Below are positions 15,202-24,821 of a stretch of DNA of 38,510 nt, in pieces. Numbering within the stretch: the first letter of the stretch is position 1; every line of letters starts with the position of its first letter. This stretch comes from an uncultured Collinsella sp. (lineage in GTDB: Bacteria > Actinomycetota > Coriobacteriia > Coriobacteriales > Coriobacteriaceae): assembly GCA_900554325.1 (NCBI GenBank), contig USHA01000009.1:1-38510 (forward strand), in the 5' to 3' direction. The notes beneath the pieces were generated by a model. The model was not told the origin of the DNA. It did no database searches and was given only the letters and a program-made list of their open reading frames with translations. The translations under genes were made by a program, and so were the position numbers.

Positions 15202-18200
15202 CTAGCGACCGTCACCGCCGAGCAGTGCCAGGACATCCTCGCGCGTGAACAGCGCCGACGAGATGCCGTCGCCGCCGAGCACGCTGTTGACCAGGTCGCG
15301 CTTGGACTCCTGCATCTGCATAATGCGCTCCTCGATCGTGTCCTTGGCGATGAGCTTGTACACGGTCACGGTATGTTGCTGGCCAATACGGTGCGCGCGG
15401 TCGGTCGCCTGGTCCTGCGCTGCCACGTTCCACCACGGGTCGTAGTGGATGACCACGTCGGCCGCCGTCAGGTTAAGGCCCACGCCGCCCGCCTTGAGCG
15501 AAATCAAAAAGACCGGAACCTCGCCCGCTTGGAACTGCGCGACCATCTTGGCGCGGCTCTCCTTAGACGAAGCGCCCGTGAGCTTAAGGAAGGCGATGTC
15601 CTCCTTGGCCAAGCGCTTACCGATGATATCGAGCATACCCGTAAACTGGCTGAACAACAGGATGCGATGCCCGCCGTCGAGTGCGCCGTGCACGAGCTCC
15701 ATACACGTATCGAGCTTGGCGCTCCCCGCCTTGTAATCCTCGTAGTGTAGACGCGGGTCGCAGCAGATCTGGCGCAGCTTGGTGAGCTCGGCGAGCACCT
15801 TGAGCTTGTCCTTCTTAAACTCCCCAGCCTCGCGGTGCTGCACCTGCTGGGCGATGCGGTCCTGGTTGGCCAGGTAGAGCTTGCGCTGCTCGCCGGTAAG
15901 CTGCGCCATGACGGTGTCTTCGATCTTCTCGGGCAGGTCGGCCACCACGTCTTCCTTAACACGGCGCAGCACAAACGGCGACACGAGCGCCTGCAGGCGA
16001 GCGGCGCTGTCGCCCTCGGCGTGCTCGACCGGGCTTTCGAAGCGCTTGGCAAACGACTCGCGCGTCCCCAAAAGGCCCGGCATCAAAAAGTCGAAGATGC
16101 TCCAAAGCTCGGACAAGCGGTTTTCGATAGGCGTGCCCGTCAGGGCAAAGCGCACGCCGGCAGGCAGGCGCTTTGCGGCGCGCGCCACCTGCGTGAGCGG
16201 GTTTTTAATGTACTGGGCCTCATCGAGCACCACGCGGGCAAAATCCTGCTCGACGTACTCGTCGATATCGCGCCGCATAAGATCATACGACGTCACAACC
16301 ACGCTATGCTCGGCCACGCCGGCAATCTGTACACGACGTTGAGCTTTGGCGCCCACGATGGCGCACACATCGAGCGACGGGGCAAAGCGCTCCAGCTCGG
16401 CGGTCCAGTTGTACACGAGTGAGGCCGGGCATACCACGAGCGTGGGCTTGGTGTCCCCCGCCTCCACGCGCGCCAGAATATGCGCAATCATCTGGAGCGT
16501 TTTGCCCAGGCCCATGTCGTCGGCCAAGATGCCGCCAAGGCCCAGGTGTTCGAGCGAGCCGAGCCACTGGTATCCGTCGACCTGGTAGCCGCGCATCGTT
16601 GCCTTGAGCGAGGCGGGTACCGTAAAGTCCATCTTGCCGAGCGTGTCCAGGCGCTCGACGGTGCGGCGGAACGCGGCGTCGCGATCGGCCTCGAGCGCCG
16701 GCGTGCGCGCGAGCATGCTATCGACAAAAAGGGTGCTCGACGCGGGAAGCGACACGCCGTCGAGCAGGTCGACGGCATCGACACCCAGATCTTCGGCAAG
16801 GCCAAACGCGGCGCGCGCTCCCTCATCCAGGCGCACGATGTCGCCGGACGTCAGGCGCGCAAACGTCTGGTGGCGCTTGTACGAGTCCAGATAGATGGCA
16901 AGATCTGCCGCCGAAAGCCCGCTCGCGCCCAGCTCGACATCGAGCAGATTGCTCTTGACGGTCGCACGAACCGAGAGCTTGGGCGCGGGACGCACCGAAA
17001 TCTGGCGCAGACGGTCGCTGAGCATGACCTCACCCAGCTCGGACAGGGCGGACAGACCCTCGGTCAGCAGGCAGAACAAGCTCTCATCATCGCGCTCCTC
17101 AAACGCCAGACCGCCCTCGTAGAAATCGAAGTACAGAGCCGCTGTATCCATAACGCGAAACTCCGCTATCTCGTCGCGGGGCGGCACGCCGGGGCGCTGC
17201 TCTTCAAAGGGGCTGCCCGGAGCGCCCAGGCTAAAGAGATCCGCCGACCAGTCGCCGTAGGTAACCGTAATCTTGCAGGTCACGAGCCCATCGTCGACGC
17301 CGATCGCCATAGCAAAGCTCGGCTCGGGTGCCACGGTATCGAGCGCGGCAGGCGCGGTGAGGTCGGTGTAGTCGCGCAAAATGGGCAGCGCCATACGACA
17401 GAACTCCCCCACCTGGTCGACAGCGATATGGACCGGCGTGCGACAGGGCAGTAAGCGCGATAGGAACGGCGCCGCATGCTGGGCAAACGCTACATCGGCG
17501 CGACGCGCACGGCGGGTGTCGACCAGATAGGCAACGTCGCCCGAAGCAAAGCAGTATGCATCGGCGGGCAGGCGCAGGTCATAGCTGCCACCGGCCGCCG
17601 GCGCGATCTTGGCAGCAAGGAGCGGCGGGCATTTTGCCGAGGCCTCATCCTCCCCCTTCGGCGCCGACTCAACCGCTACCTCGTAGGAACGGTGCGTCGT
17701 CGTCCCCCGTGACCAGGCGGGCTCAAAGGAGATGGTCCGGCCGCGCAGCAAGTCCAGCATGTATACGATGTCATGCTCGGACAGGGGCAGCTGGCGCTCG
17801 GCGACAAAGCCGCTGCGCGCAAAGTCGTACGACGCCGAGCGCGAGCTTGTGATGTCGCTCAGATACACAACCGTTGCCACAACAAGGTCGAGCAGGCGCA
17901 CCGAAACCTCGTCAAAGGCCTCGGGCGTATGGAGGAACGTGAGCTTCTTGCCGTACGAGAACGTGCCGCCGCGCACGTAGGCGTCGGCCATGCCGTCGAT
18001 ATCCTTAACCACGTAGGACACCGAGCCGCAGCGGATACGGAGCTCGAGCGCCCAGGTAAAGCGATCGGCAAACAGCGGATTGTAGTATGGCACCAGCGAG
18101 GGCTCCAACACCGCTTTGGGGGCGTCGGGGTCGACGGTGGCAGCGAGTTTGCGGCGCATACCCGCTAGTTCATCCATGCGCGCGTCCGAAAGATCGGAGA

Positions 18201-18666
18201 GCGCTTTCATGAGACTCGGGCTCGTGGGGACCGGCGCCGGGAAAGGAAAGTTGGGGTTGACCGCCGACGTGGCGGACGCGGGGCGCTCAGGCCGCTTGGG
18301 CGGCGCCGTAAACGTGCGAACCGGTGTGCGCAAGCCCTCGACGGGCTCGGTGCCGCTCGCATCCAAATACGCGAGCGCCGTGGCGATAGCGTGTTTGCAC
18401 ATGCCGGGGTAGCGGTAGGCCGCGGGGCAATCGCAGCCGTAGTCGATAACCTCGTGCTCGTCCACGTCGAGCGCCACATGCGTCTTGTACAGGTCGCCGC
18501 GCGAACCGCGCACCGTGCCCTCGACCGTCACGTTCTTGGAGAAGCGCGAGCCGAAGTCCTCAAACGACAGCACGGCGCCGTTGAGCATGAGCGAACGCCC
18601 CTTCATAAAGGTGCCGCTCAGCGCCGCTTCCTTACGAAGCGCCTGCACAAACGTCCCCTGTGCCAT
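15202..18666 (-). CDS. SWIM-domain SNF2-family DNA translocase/helicase
   Basis: This 1154-residue superfamily 2 ATPase probably remodels protein-DNA complexes or works in repair or transcription. A SWIM zinc motif lies near the start (C78-x-C80, C90-x-H92). The long middle region has no known motif. The SNF2 core begins with Walker A DDMGLGKTLQM (about 712-722), the DEAQ box (about 813), LTGTPIENRLSELWSIFDFL, and the C-terminal motifs SLKAGGVGLNLTAAD and TDRAHRIGQ. These are the bacterial SNF2 (Rad54/HepA-like) hallmarks. The start ATG at 18666 has GGAGG five bases upstream; an upstream GTG at 18684 is less likely. Only about 20 bases separate the start from the large inverted repeat, so its promoter must lie in or beyond that element. 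Confidence 0.92.
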   Translation of the reverse strand: MAQGTFVQALRKEAALSGTFMKGRSLMLNGAVLSFEDFGSRFSKNVTVEGTVRGSRGDLYKTHVALDVDEHEVIDYGCDCPAAYRYPGMCKHAIATALAYLDASGTEPVEGLRTPVRTFTAPPKRPERPASATSAVNPNFPFPAPVPTSPSLMKALSDLSDARMDELAGMRRKLAATVDPDAPKAVLEPSLVPYYNPLFADRFTWALELRIRCGSVSYVVKDIDGMADAYVRGGTFSYGKKLTFLHTPEAFDEVSVRLLDLVVATVVYLSDITSSRSASYDFARSGFVAERQLPLSEHDIVYMLDLLRGRTISFEPAWSRGTTTHRSYEVAVESAPKGEDEASAKCPPLLAAKIAPAAGGSYDLRLPADAYCFASGDVAYLVDTRRARRADVAFAQHAAPFLSRLLPCRTPVHIAVDQVGEFCRMALPILRDYTDLTAPAALDTVAPEPSFAMAIGVDDGLVTCKITVTYGDWSADLFSLGAPGSPFEEQRPGVPPRDEIAEFRVMDTAALYFDFYEGGLAFEERDDESLFCLLTEGLSALSELGEVMLSDRLRQISVRPAPKLSVRATVKSNLLDVELGASGLSAADLAIYLDSYKRHQTFARLTSGDIVRLDEGARAAFGLAEDLGVDAVDLLDGVSLPASSTLFVDSMLARTPALEADRDAAFRRTVERLDTLGKMDFTVPASLKATMRGYQVDGYQWLGSLEHLGLGGILADDMGLGKTLQMIAHILARVEAGDTKPTLVVCPASLVYNWTAELERFAPSLDVCAIVGAKAQRRVQIAGVAEHSVVVTSYDLMRRDIDEYVEQDFARVVLDEAQYIKNPLTQVARAAKRLPAGVRFALTGTPIENRLSELWSIFDFLMPGLLGTRESFAKRFESPVEHAEGDSAARLQALVSPFVLRRVKEDVVADLPEKIEDTVMAQLTGEQRKLYLANQDRIAQQVQHREAGEFKKDKLKVLAELTKLRQICCDPRLHYEDYKAGSAKLDTCMELVHGALDGGHRILLFSQFTGMLDIIGKRLAKEDIAFLKLTGASSKESRAKMVAQFQAGEVPVFLISLKAGGVGLNLTAADVVIHYDPWWNVAAQDQATDRAHRIGQQHTVTVYKLIAKDTIEERIMQMQESKRDLVNSVLGGDGISSALFTREDVLALLGGDGR

Positions 18667-18687
18667 CACTTCCTCCAATCGCACCCA

Positions 18688-18814
18688 GGGTAGCTAATTT
18701 GGGACGGGGCTATTTTAGCTACCCCCATATGTCGGTTGAGATGCATTCCGACCCCGACTCATTCGCCGTCAGTCAAAGGGTAGCTAAAATAGCCCCGTCC
18801 CAAATTAGCTACCC
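18688..18814. repeat. Nested inverted repeat, two 37-bp arms
   Basis: Arm 1 (18688-18724) and arm 2 (18778-18814) are exact reverse complements over 37 bp, separated by a 53-bp spacer. Each arm itself begins with GGGTAGCTAA and ends with TTAGCTACCC, a 10-bp inverted repeat, around a core containing GGGACGGGG. That is a palindrome within a palindrome, as in REP/BIME elements or small MITEs. It fills the gap between dnaE and the helicase gene and could form a cruciform or a terminator-like RNA hairpin. No transposase is nearby. Confidence 0.85.
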
Positions 18815-18828
18815 CGCCAACGCCGTCC

Positions 18829-21800
18829 TTAAATTACCGTCACTCTGCCTTGGTTACCCACAATCGCCTTTGCCTCTGCCAGCAGCGGAATCGAGCGTGC
18901 GTTGACCTTGGCCGGCACCTCGGCACGCAGTACGCGCCCGTCCACCTGCTCGATAAAGATCTCCACGCGGTCGCCGCCCGGGTTTGCGGTAAGCACCGTG
19001 GCAAGACGCGCCATATTGCCCTGGCTAAAGCGGCTGTTGGGCACCATGACCTCAAACACCTTGGGCTTGTTGTTCTCCTCGTTAAGCTCAAGCGGCACGA
19101 TCTCCTGCGCGATGATCTGGTCGCCGCGGTCCGAACGCTCGAGCTTGCCCTTAATGCGAACAAACGCATCAGACAGCTGCGCACCGGTCTCGGGATCGAC
19201 CTCGCCGTACAGGTATCCCTCGGCCTCTTTGTAGGTCTTGGGGAACACCACGACCGTGGCCTCGCCTTCCATGTCCTCGAGCTGCACAATACCCATGGGG
19301 TCGCCGTTTTTGGTCACGCGCTTGGACACGCTCGAGACCATGCCGGCCCACCACAGCGCCTTGCCCTCGGGAATCTCCTGGTTGATGGTACCGCCCGTGG
19401 GGTTTTGCACCTCGTAGCCGGTATCGATCTGCGAGAACGAGAAGTCGCGTGCCTTGGCTAGTGCATACTCAAACGGGCGCAGCGGGTGGTCCGAGACATA
19501 GATGCCCAGAACCTCCTTCTCCTGGCTCAACTTAAGGTGGCGGTCCCACTCCTGGCCATCCGGATCGGGCACGCTCACCTCAAAGCCCGAGCCCTCAACG
19601 TCGCCAAACATATCGAAGAACGACGTCTGGCCGCTCGCGCGATCTTTCTGGCGCTTTACCGCTGCATCGATGATGTTCTCGGGGTTGTTCTTGTCCACGA
19701 AGTGCATCATCTGGCGACGCGGATACCCCGTGGAGTCGAAAGCACCTGCCTTGATGAGCGATTCGATCACGCGACGGTTGGCCTGGCTCGAGTCCACGCG
19801 CTCGACAAAGTCGTGCAGTGTCTTAAACGGGCCGCCCGCCTCGCGCTCGGCGATAATCGCCTGCGCCACGCCGGTGCCCACGCCGCGAATGCCGGCCAAA
19901 CCAAAGCGCACGCCTTCCTTGGTAGCCGTGAACTCGGTACCGGACTCGTTAACATCTGGCGACAGCACGGGGATGCCGTCGTGACGGCACGCCGAGACGT
20001 AGTGAACGATCTTGTCGGTCTTGCCCGTGTAGGACGTCAGAACGGCCGCCATGTACTCGTGCGGATAGTGCGCCTTAAGCCATGCCGTCTGCATAACCAG
20101 GATGGCGTAGCCGGCGGAGTGCGACTTGTTAAAGGCGTAAGATGCGAACTCGAGAACATCGTCCCAAATCTTCTGGGCGACCTCGCGCGTGTAGTTGTTC
20201 TTGATAGCGCCGTTCATCCAGTGGTCGTAGGTGGTCTCGTCCGAGCCATCCTCCCAGTGGAGCACCGTCGAGGTGAGCAGCTTGATCTTTTTCTTAGCCA
20301 CGGGCTTACGGATACGCGAGTCCGATTCGCCCTTGGAGAAGCCGCACATCTCGACGGAGATGAGCATAACCTGCTCCTGGTAGACCATGGTGCCGTAGGT
20401 TTCGCCCAGGATGTCGTCCAGACGGTCGTCATAGGAGACGGCCGGCTCTTTGCCGTTCATACGGTTGATATAGGACGAAACCATGCCGGCGCCCAGAGGG
20501 CCCGGGCGGTACAAGGCAATCAATGCCACGACGTGCTTGTACTCGGTGGGCTTCATGTTCTTGATCGTGGCCGTCATGCCGGCGGACTCGACCTGGAAGA
20601 CGCCGGCGGTGTGGCCGGAGCCCATGAGCTTAAAGATCTCGGGGTCGTCAAAGGGAATCTCTTCCTCTTTGATGTCGATGCCGAAGTTCTTTTTGATGTT
20701 GGCCTTGGCCTTGGAGATAACCGTCAGCGTACGCAGGCCCAGGAAGTCCATCTTGAGCAGGCCCATGTCGGCAACGGTATGGCCCTCGTACTGGGTAATC
20801 TCGACGCCGCCCTTGGTATCGAGCTTGGTGGGCACGTGCTCGTTGACGGGGTCGCGGCAAATCAGAACGGCGCACGCGTGCACGCCCTCGCCACGGGTAA
20901 GGCCCTCGATCGAGAGCGCCGTGTCGATGATGCGGCGGGCGTCGTCGTCCTTTTTATAGGCCTCGGCAAAGTCGGGGTTAAACAGATCCTCTTTGCCGGG
21001 TTGTTTTTCGAGTACTTGCTTGAGCTTGACCTTGGGGTCGCTCGAGACCATCTTGGACAGACGCTGGCCCATGTAGACCGGGTAGTCCAGGACGCGCGCG
21101 GCGTCGTTGATGGCCTGCTTGGCCTTGATGGTCGAGTAGGTGATGACGTGGGTGACCTTCTCGGGACCGTAGAGCTGGCGAACGTGCTCCACGACCTCGA
21201 GGCGCCGCTCATCGTCGAAGTCCATATCGATATCGGGCATCTCGGTACGCTGCGGGGACAGGAACCTCTCGAACATCAGGCCGTTCTCGAGCGGGTCGAA
21301 CGCGGTGATGTTCATGGCGTAGGCGACGATAGCGCCGGCGGCCGAGCCACGGCCGGGGCCGACGCCGATGCCGTTGTCCTTAGCCCATTGCACGTACTCG
21401 GCAACGATCAAAAAGTAGGCGGCAAAGCCCTTGTCGCAGATGACCTTGTATTCGTACTCAAAGCGCTCTTTGATGTTGACGCCACCGATCTCGCGCGTGG
21501 CCCAGTCGTCGCCATAGTGCTGGCGCAGGCCCTTCTCGCACTCGCGGCGGAACTGGCTCTCGTGCGTCTCGCCGGGATCGAGCAACGGAAAGCGCGGCAG
21601 GATGATAGAGTCCCAGTCCAGCTCAACGTAGCACTTGTCGGCGATCTCGAGCGTGTTGTCGCAGGCCTCGGGGCAATACGGGAACATCGCCCGCATCTCC
21701 TCCTCGGTCTTCATGTAAAACTCCGAGCCGGTCATGCGCATGCGGTTGGGGTCATCGACCTTGGCGTTCATGCCAATACACATGATGACGTCCTGCACGG

Positions 21801-22632
21801 GCGCATCCTCGCGGCGCAGGTAGTGGAAGTCGTTGGTGGCGATGACCTTGACGCCCACCTGCTTGGCGATGTCGATGAGCGTGCGGTCCATCTGCTCGTC
21901 AGTCAGGCCGTTGTCGGTGGTGATGCCGTGTTCCTGGATCTCGATGTAGAAGTCACCGGGCTCGAAGGTATCACGGAAGGTCTCGGCCCACTTGATGGCG
22001 CCTTCCATGTCGCCGCGGTCGATGTATTTGGGGATGATGCCCGCGATACAGGCGCTCGTGCAGATCATGCCCTTGGCATGGCGGCGCAGGTTGTCGAGCG
22101 TCACGCGCGGCTTGTAGTAAAAGCCCTGCACGGCGGCCTCGGAGACCGTTTGCATCAGGTTGACGTAGCCTTCCTGGTCTTTGGCCAGGAGGATCATATG
22201 GTAGAGCTCGGGCTTGTGGTCGCGGGCAAGGGTCTCGTCCGGCGTAAAGTAGACCTCGCAGCCAAAGATGGGCTTGATGACCAGGGGCGGCTTGAGCTCG
22301 TCGATGTTGCCCTTCTCGTCCCACATGGCCATGTCTTTGACGTACTGGGCATGCTCGCGCGGGTTTGTCTCGGGGTCGGGCTCCACCAGCTCGTCGCGGC
22401 GGTCCTTTTCCAAGAAGGCCTTGTCGTGGCTCCAGGTTTTGTACTCGGGCGTGTTGTGATTGACGGCGTCGCAGGCCAGCGCCAGGTCAGGCACGCCATA
22501 CATGTAGCCGTGGTCGGTAATGGCCACGGCGGGCATGCCCAGCTCTACGGCGCGGTTGACCATATCCTGGATACGGGTTGCGCCGTCGAGCATGGAAAAG
22601 ACAGTGTGATTGTGCAGATGGACGAATGCCAT
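18829..22632 (-). CDS. dnaE: DNA polymerase III alpha subunit
   Basis: This is the replicative polymerase, 1267 residues. The N-terminal PHP domain has HLHNHT (5-10) and ITDHGYMYG, with the actinobacterial-type insertion before IFGCEVYFT. Palm acidic residues are in PDIDMDFDD (about 463-471) and LLKMDFLGL (about 620). The fingers carry FNKSHSAGYA, and an OB domain and C-terminal region follow. The fingers segment where most DnaE proteins have LRRAMGKKKP reads SRIRKPVAKKK here, followed by roughly 12 extra residues (around HWEDGSDETTYDHW, about 785-798). The start has GGAG eight bases upstream. The gene seems to stand alone; downstream is the inverted repeat. Function is certain; the effect of the fingers variation is unknown. 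Confidence 0.98.
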   Translation of the reverse strand: MAFVHLHNHTVFSMLDGATRIQDMVNRAVELGMPAVAITDHGYMYGVPDLALACDAVNHNTPEYKTWSHDKAFLEKDRRDELVEPDPETNPREHAQYVKDMAMWDEKGNIDELKPPLVIKPIFGCEVYFTPDETLARDHKPELYHMILLAKDQEGYVNLMQTVSEAAVQGFYYKPRVTLDNLRRHAKGMICTSACIAGIIPKYIDRGDMEGAIKWAETFRDTFEPGDFYIEIQEHGITTDNGLTDEQMDRTLIDIAKQVGVKVIATNDFHYLRREDAPVQDVIMCIGMNAKVDDPNRMRMTGSEFYMKTEEEMRAMFPYCPEACDNTLEIADKCYVELDWDSIILPRFPLLDPGETHESQFRRECEKGLRQHYGDDWATREIGGVNIKERFEYEYKVICDKGFAAYFLIVAEYVQWAKDNGIGVGPGRGSAAGAIVAYAMNITAFDPLENGLMFERFLSPQRTEMPDIDMDFDDERRLEVVEHVRQLYGPEKVTHVITYSTIKAKQAINDAARVLDYPVYMGQRLSKMVSSDPKVKLKQVLEKQPGKEDLFNPDFAEAYKKDDDARRIIDTALSIEGLTRGEGVHACAVLICRDPVNEHVPTKLDTKGGVEITQYEGHTVADMGLLKMDFLGLRTLTVISKAKANIKKNFGIDIKEEEIPFDDPEIFKLMGSGHTAGVFQVESAGMTATIKNMKPTEYKHVVALIALYRPGPLGAGMVSSYINRMNGKEPAVSYDDRLDDILGETYGTMVYQEQVMLISVEMCGFSKGESDSRIRKPVAKKKIKLLTSTVLHWEDGSDETTYDHWMNGAIKNNYTREVAQKIWDDVLEFASYAFNKSHSAGYAILVMQTAWLKAHYPHEYMAAVLTSYTGKTDKIVHYVSACRHDGIPVLSPDVNESGTEFTATKEGVRFGLAGIRGVGTGVAQAIIAEREAGGPFKTLHDFVERVDSSQANRRVIESLIKAGAFDSTGYPRRQMMHFVDKNNPENIIDAAVKRQKDRASGQTSFFDMFGDVEGSGFEVSVPDPDGQEWDRHLKLSQEKEVLGIYVSDHPLRPFEYALAKARDFSFSQIDTGYEVQNPTGGTINQEIPEGKALWWAGMVSSVSKRVTKNGDPMGIVQLEDMEGEATVVVFPKTYKEAEGYLYGEVDPETGAQLSDAFVRIKGKLERSDRGDQIIAQEIVPLELNEENNKPKVFEVMVPNSRFSQGNMARLATVLTANPGGDRVEIFIEQVDGRVLRAEVPAKVNARSIPLLAEAKAIVGNQGRVTVI

Positions 22633-22699
22633 GTGATGAGCTCCGATGCGGGTTCGTGTTCTGACTGAACGATTTTACCGCACGGCGCGGACGGCACCC

Positions 22700-22872
22700 G
22701 AACCTAGCCAAACCCACATGGACAGTCTTTTTGGGGCCTTCAAAAAGGGGAATGAGGGCATCCAGATATATCGAGTATTACTGGAATCCCGGCGATGCGC
22801 GGAATGATTTGTGACGAATAGTCATGTCCATCAAGAAGGCTCGACGCTTCGGATAGCTCGTCAATCGATATA
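22700..22872. other. AT-richer intergenic segment below the MFS gene
   Basis: This stretch lies between the dnaE promoter region and the stop of the MFS gene. I see no gene and no strong terminator. Composition shifts here towards AT and marks one edge of the probably transferred segment. Confidence 0.4.
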
Positions 22873-24072
22873 TCAATTCTTGGAGACCTGCATTCCTACC
22901 ATTTTTAATGAAACAACGGCGGTAATTGCTATCGCGATTGCACCAATAATACCGAGCGCTATCTGAATGGGATATAACCCCAACACATGTCCAAATATGG
23001 AGAAAAACACTGCGGAAAAGAGAGCCCTTACCAGAGATGCGACGGAAAGGATCGTCGCGCGGAGATCGTCCGCTATCGCGTCTTGGATTAAGTTTTCCGA
23101 AGTGATGTACACCACTTCTGGGAGAAAACAAAGCACCATGCTAAGGCCAAACAAACACAGCGGATTTGAAGCGAACCACGGAAGAATCATGAAAAGGCCA
23201 GCCTCAATTAGCATCGAGCCGCACATGGTATTTCTTTTCCCGAAACGCGATGAGAAGAAATCTGCTGCAATGTAGGCCGTCGCATTTACTGCATAGGATG
23301 CACCGAAAAAGATTCCTATTATGGAGACGGGAGCATCAAACGCGTCGAATACCAACTGATTCAAGTTGTAATAACTCCCGTAGAATCCGTCGAGCATGCT
23401 TGTGCCGATGAGGAGAAGCAATACCGCAAAAGCGGATTCTCCAACGCGCCAGGTCTCGCGCCTGAACATCTTGGCTGCGTCAAACCTCCCCTTTTCTGAT
23501 CTTTCAGAACGGGTCGTTTCCGTCCTCTCAATGGGATACAGAAGGAAAAGCTGCAGGAGATAGAAAACGGAGACACATACGTAGAGGGCACTCCAAGACA
23601 CTTGGGCAATGAAAGACCCGAGTACAATTGCCATTCCCGTAGCGATTGATTGCGCGGCAAGCAGCCGAGCGTTGATGGTGAGGAAGCGCTCTCCTTGACC
23701 GGCATTTCGGGCAATTTCATATAAAAGTGCTTGTTCGGATCCCGATTGAAGGGAGTAGGCGAGCGCCTCAACAAGAGAAAGCACGACAAGAAAGGGGCCT
23801 GAGAGCAACAGCATGCCGGCGGTATGGAAGAAAAGCAGCAGCACGCCCACTTGAATCGAAAACTTCTTTCCAAAGAAATCGCCTATCAGCCCTGTTGGCA
23901 GCTCGAGGACGACCGTTGCTATGTTGAACAGGGCTTGATAAAGCGCGATTTCCGTGACAGACATTCCTTTCTCCGCAAGGAAAAGTAGAAACACTCCCCG
24001 ATTTAAAACAAATCCCGTGAGAACGAAAAAGGCGGAATAGACGTGCAGTTGCGTAGTGGCATTCTTATTCAT
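22873..24072 (-). CDS. Major facilitator superfamily transporter
   Basis: This 399-residue polytopic membrane protein has about 12 predicted helices in two halves and a central cytoplasmic loop with a charged stretch (ERTETTRSERSEKGRF, about 185-200). The first loop (PTGLIGDFFGKKFSI, about 60-74) is the MFS motif A region (G-x-x-x-D-x-x-G-R/K-K/R). It belongs to the drug/solute exporter-like group, but the substrate cannot be predicted. Base composition and codon choice are clearly more AT-rich than in the flanking genes, suggesting recent transfer. The ATG at 24072 has only a weak Shine-Dalgarno, so a slightly different start cannot be ruled out. No regulator or partner gene is adjacent. Confidence 0.85.
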   Translation of the reverse strand: MNKNATTQLHVYSAFFVLTGFVLNRGVFLLFLAEKGMSVTEIALYQALFNIATVVLELPTGLIGDFFGKKFSIQVGVLLLFFHTAGMLLLSGPFLVVLSLVEALAYSLQSGSEQALLYEIARNAGQGERFLTINARLLAAQSIATGMAIVLGSFIAQVSWSALYVCVSVFYLLQLFLLYPIERTETTRSERSEKGRFDAAKMFRRETWRVGESAFAVLLLLIGTSMLDGFYGSYYNLNQLVFDAFDAPVSIIGIFFGASYAVNATAYIAADFFSSRFGKRNTMCGSMLIEAGLFMILPWFASNPLCLFGLSMVLCFLPEVVYITSENLIQDAIADDLRATILSVASLVRALFSAVFFSIFGHVLGLYPIQIALGIIGAIAIAITAVVSLKMVGMQVSKN

Positions 24073-24175
24073 TTGGCACTACCAACAACTATTTTTGTCG
24101 GGCCGCTCGCTACTGATTCGAAGCCTGAAGTGTTCACAGTTGATGTGAAGAGCGGTAAAGCTTTTGCACAGGGTA

Positions 24176-24685
24176 TCAATGGAATACATCCGAAGCGTTT
24201 TCGGCAGTATCATCGGCGAAGGCGGGATTAGCCTTTACGCGGCGCTCACCCTCGATGTATTTGACGATTTGATCAATCGTCTGGTTGGCGTGGCTCTTGA
24301 GCTTGCGCTCATAGAAGAAGAGGCCGAGCTTGCCGCGCGTGCCAGACGTGTTGCCACCCACACCCTGAAAATCCTCGGTATAGGTGAGCTCGCAGGCATC
24401 ATCGCCAGCAGGTGCAGCCTCATAGCGCATGGTATTGATGCCCGCCGCATACTGAAATCGGACCTCATAGAGGCACGGGTAGTCAAAGTGCTTGATCTTA
24501 ACCTTAATCGCCGTGCCCTTGGCCTTGCCTTTTGCAGACTGGGCACGCTTCTCGTACTTATAGCCGTTGAGCTTGTTGCGGCTGGGACGCTTGCCCGTGG
24601 CGTTCTCGATATCCTGCATGATGGACCCCGCCAGAGCGTCAAAAAGCTCCTCCGGCGTCACCTTAAGCGTTTTGGTGAGCTGCAT
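24176..24685 (-). CDS. DUF3284 family protein
   Basis: This 169-residue cytosolic protein fits the DUF3284 family: it opens with LTKTLKVTPEELFDAL and has a beta-rich middle (KVKIKHFDYPCLYEVRFQ) then ELTYTEDF and a helical end with K-S-H-A-N-Q-T-I-D-Q-I-V. The fold is likely START/SRPBCC-like (helix-grip), which would bind a small hydrophobic ligand, but the family has no established function. The start has AAGGAG five bases upstream. Composition is normal for the genome, unlike the MFS gene 103 bases downstream, so they are probably unrelated. Confidence 0.75.
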   Translation of the reverse strand: MQLTKTLKVTPEELFDALAGSIMQDIENATGKRPSRNKLNGYKYEKRAQSAKGKAKGTAIKVKIKHFDYPCLYEVRFQYAAGINTMRYEAAPAGDDACELTYTEDFQGVGGNTSGTRGKLGLFFYERKLKSHANQTIDQIVKYIEGERRVKANPAFADDTAENASDVFH

Positions 24686-24771
24686 GATGGCTCCTTATTC
24701 GTTTGAACCGTTCGAGTCATTGTACCGCCCCAGGCTCTCCCATGCGTTGCGGTGCCATTTGGACGATTGAG

Positions 24772-24813
24772 GGCTTTACGGCCCCAAAACTAACCAAATA
24801 GCACCGTAAAGCC
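24772..24813. terminator. Hairpin after addA
   Basis: GGCTTTACGG (24772-24781) pairs perfectly with CCGTAAAGCC (24804-24813) around a 22-nt loop. It lies nine bases after the addA stop, so it probably terminates or stabilises the addBA transcript, although neither strand has a clear U-tract. Confidence 0.45.
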
Positions 24814-24821
24814 TGAGGTGG

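Noticed and set aside
22640..22665. GTTC/GAAC words near the dnaE promoter as a LexA box
   Set aside because: The half-sites face the wrong way and have the wrong spacing for GAAC-N4-GTTC.
12576..22668. Very long open frames on the plus strand opposite the NAD synthetase-like gene and dnaE (up to about 1060 codons)
   Set aside because: They lie wholly antisense to genes with clear homology, have no ribosome sites, and arise from high third-position GC.
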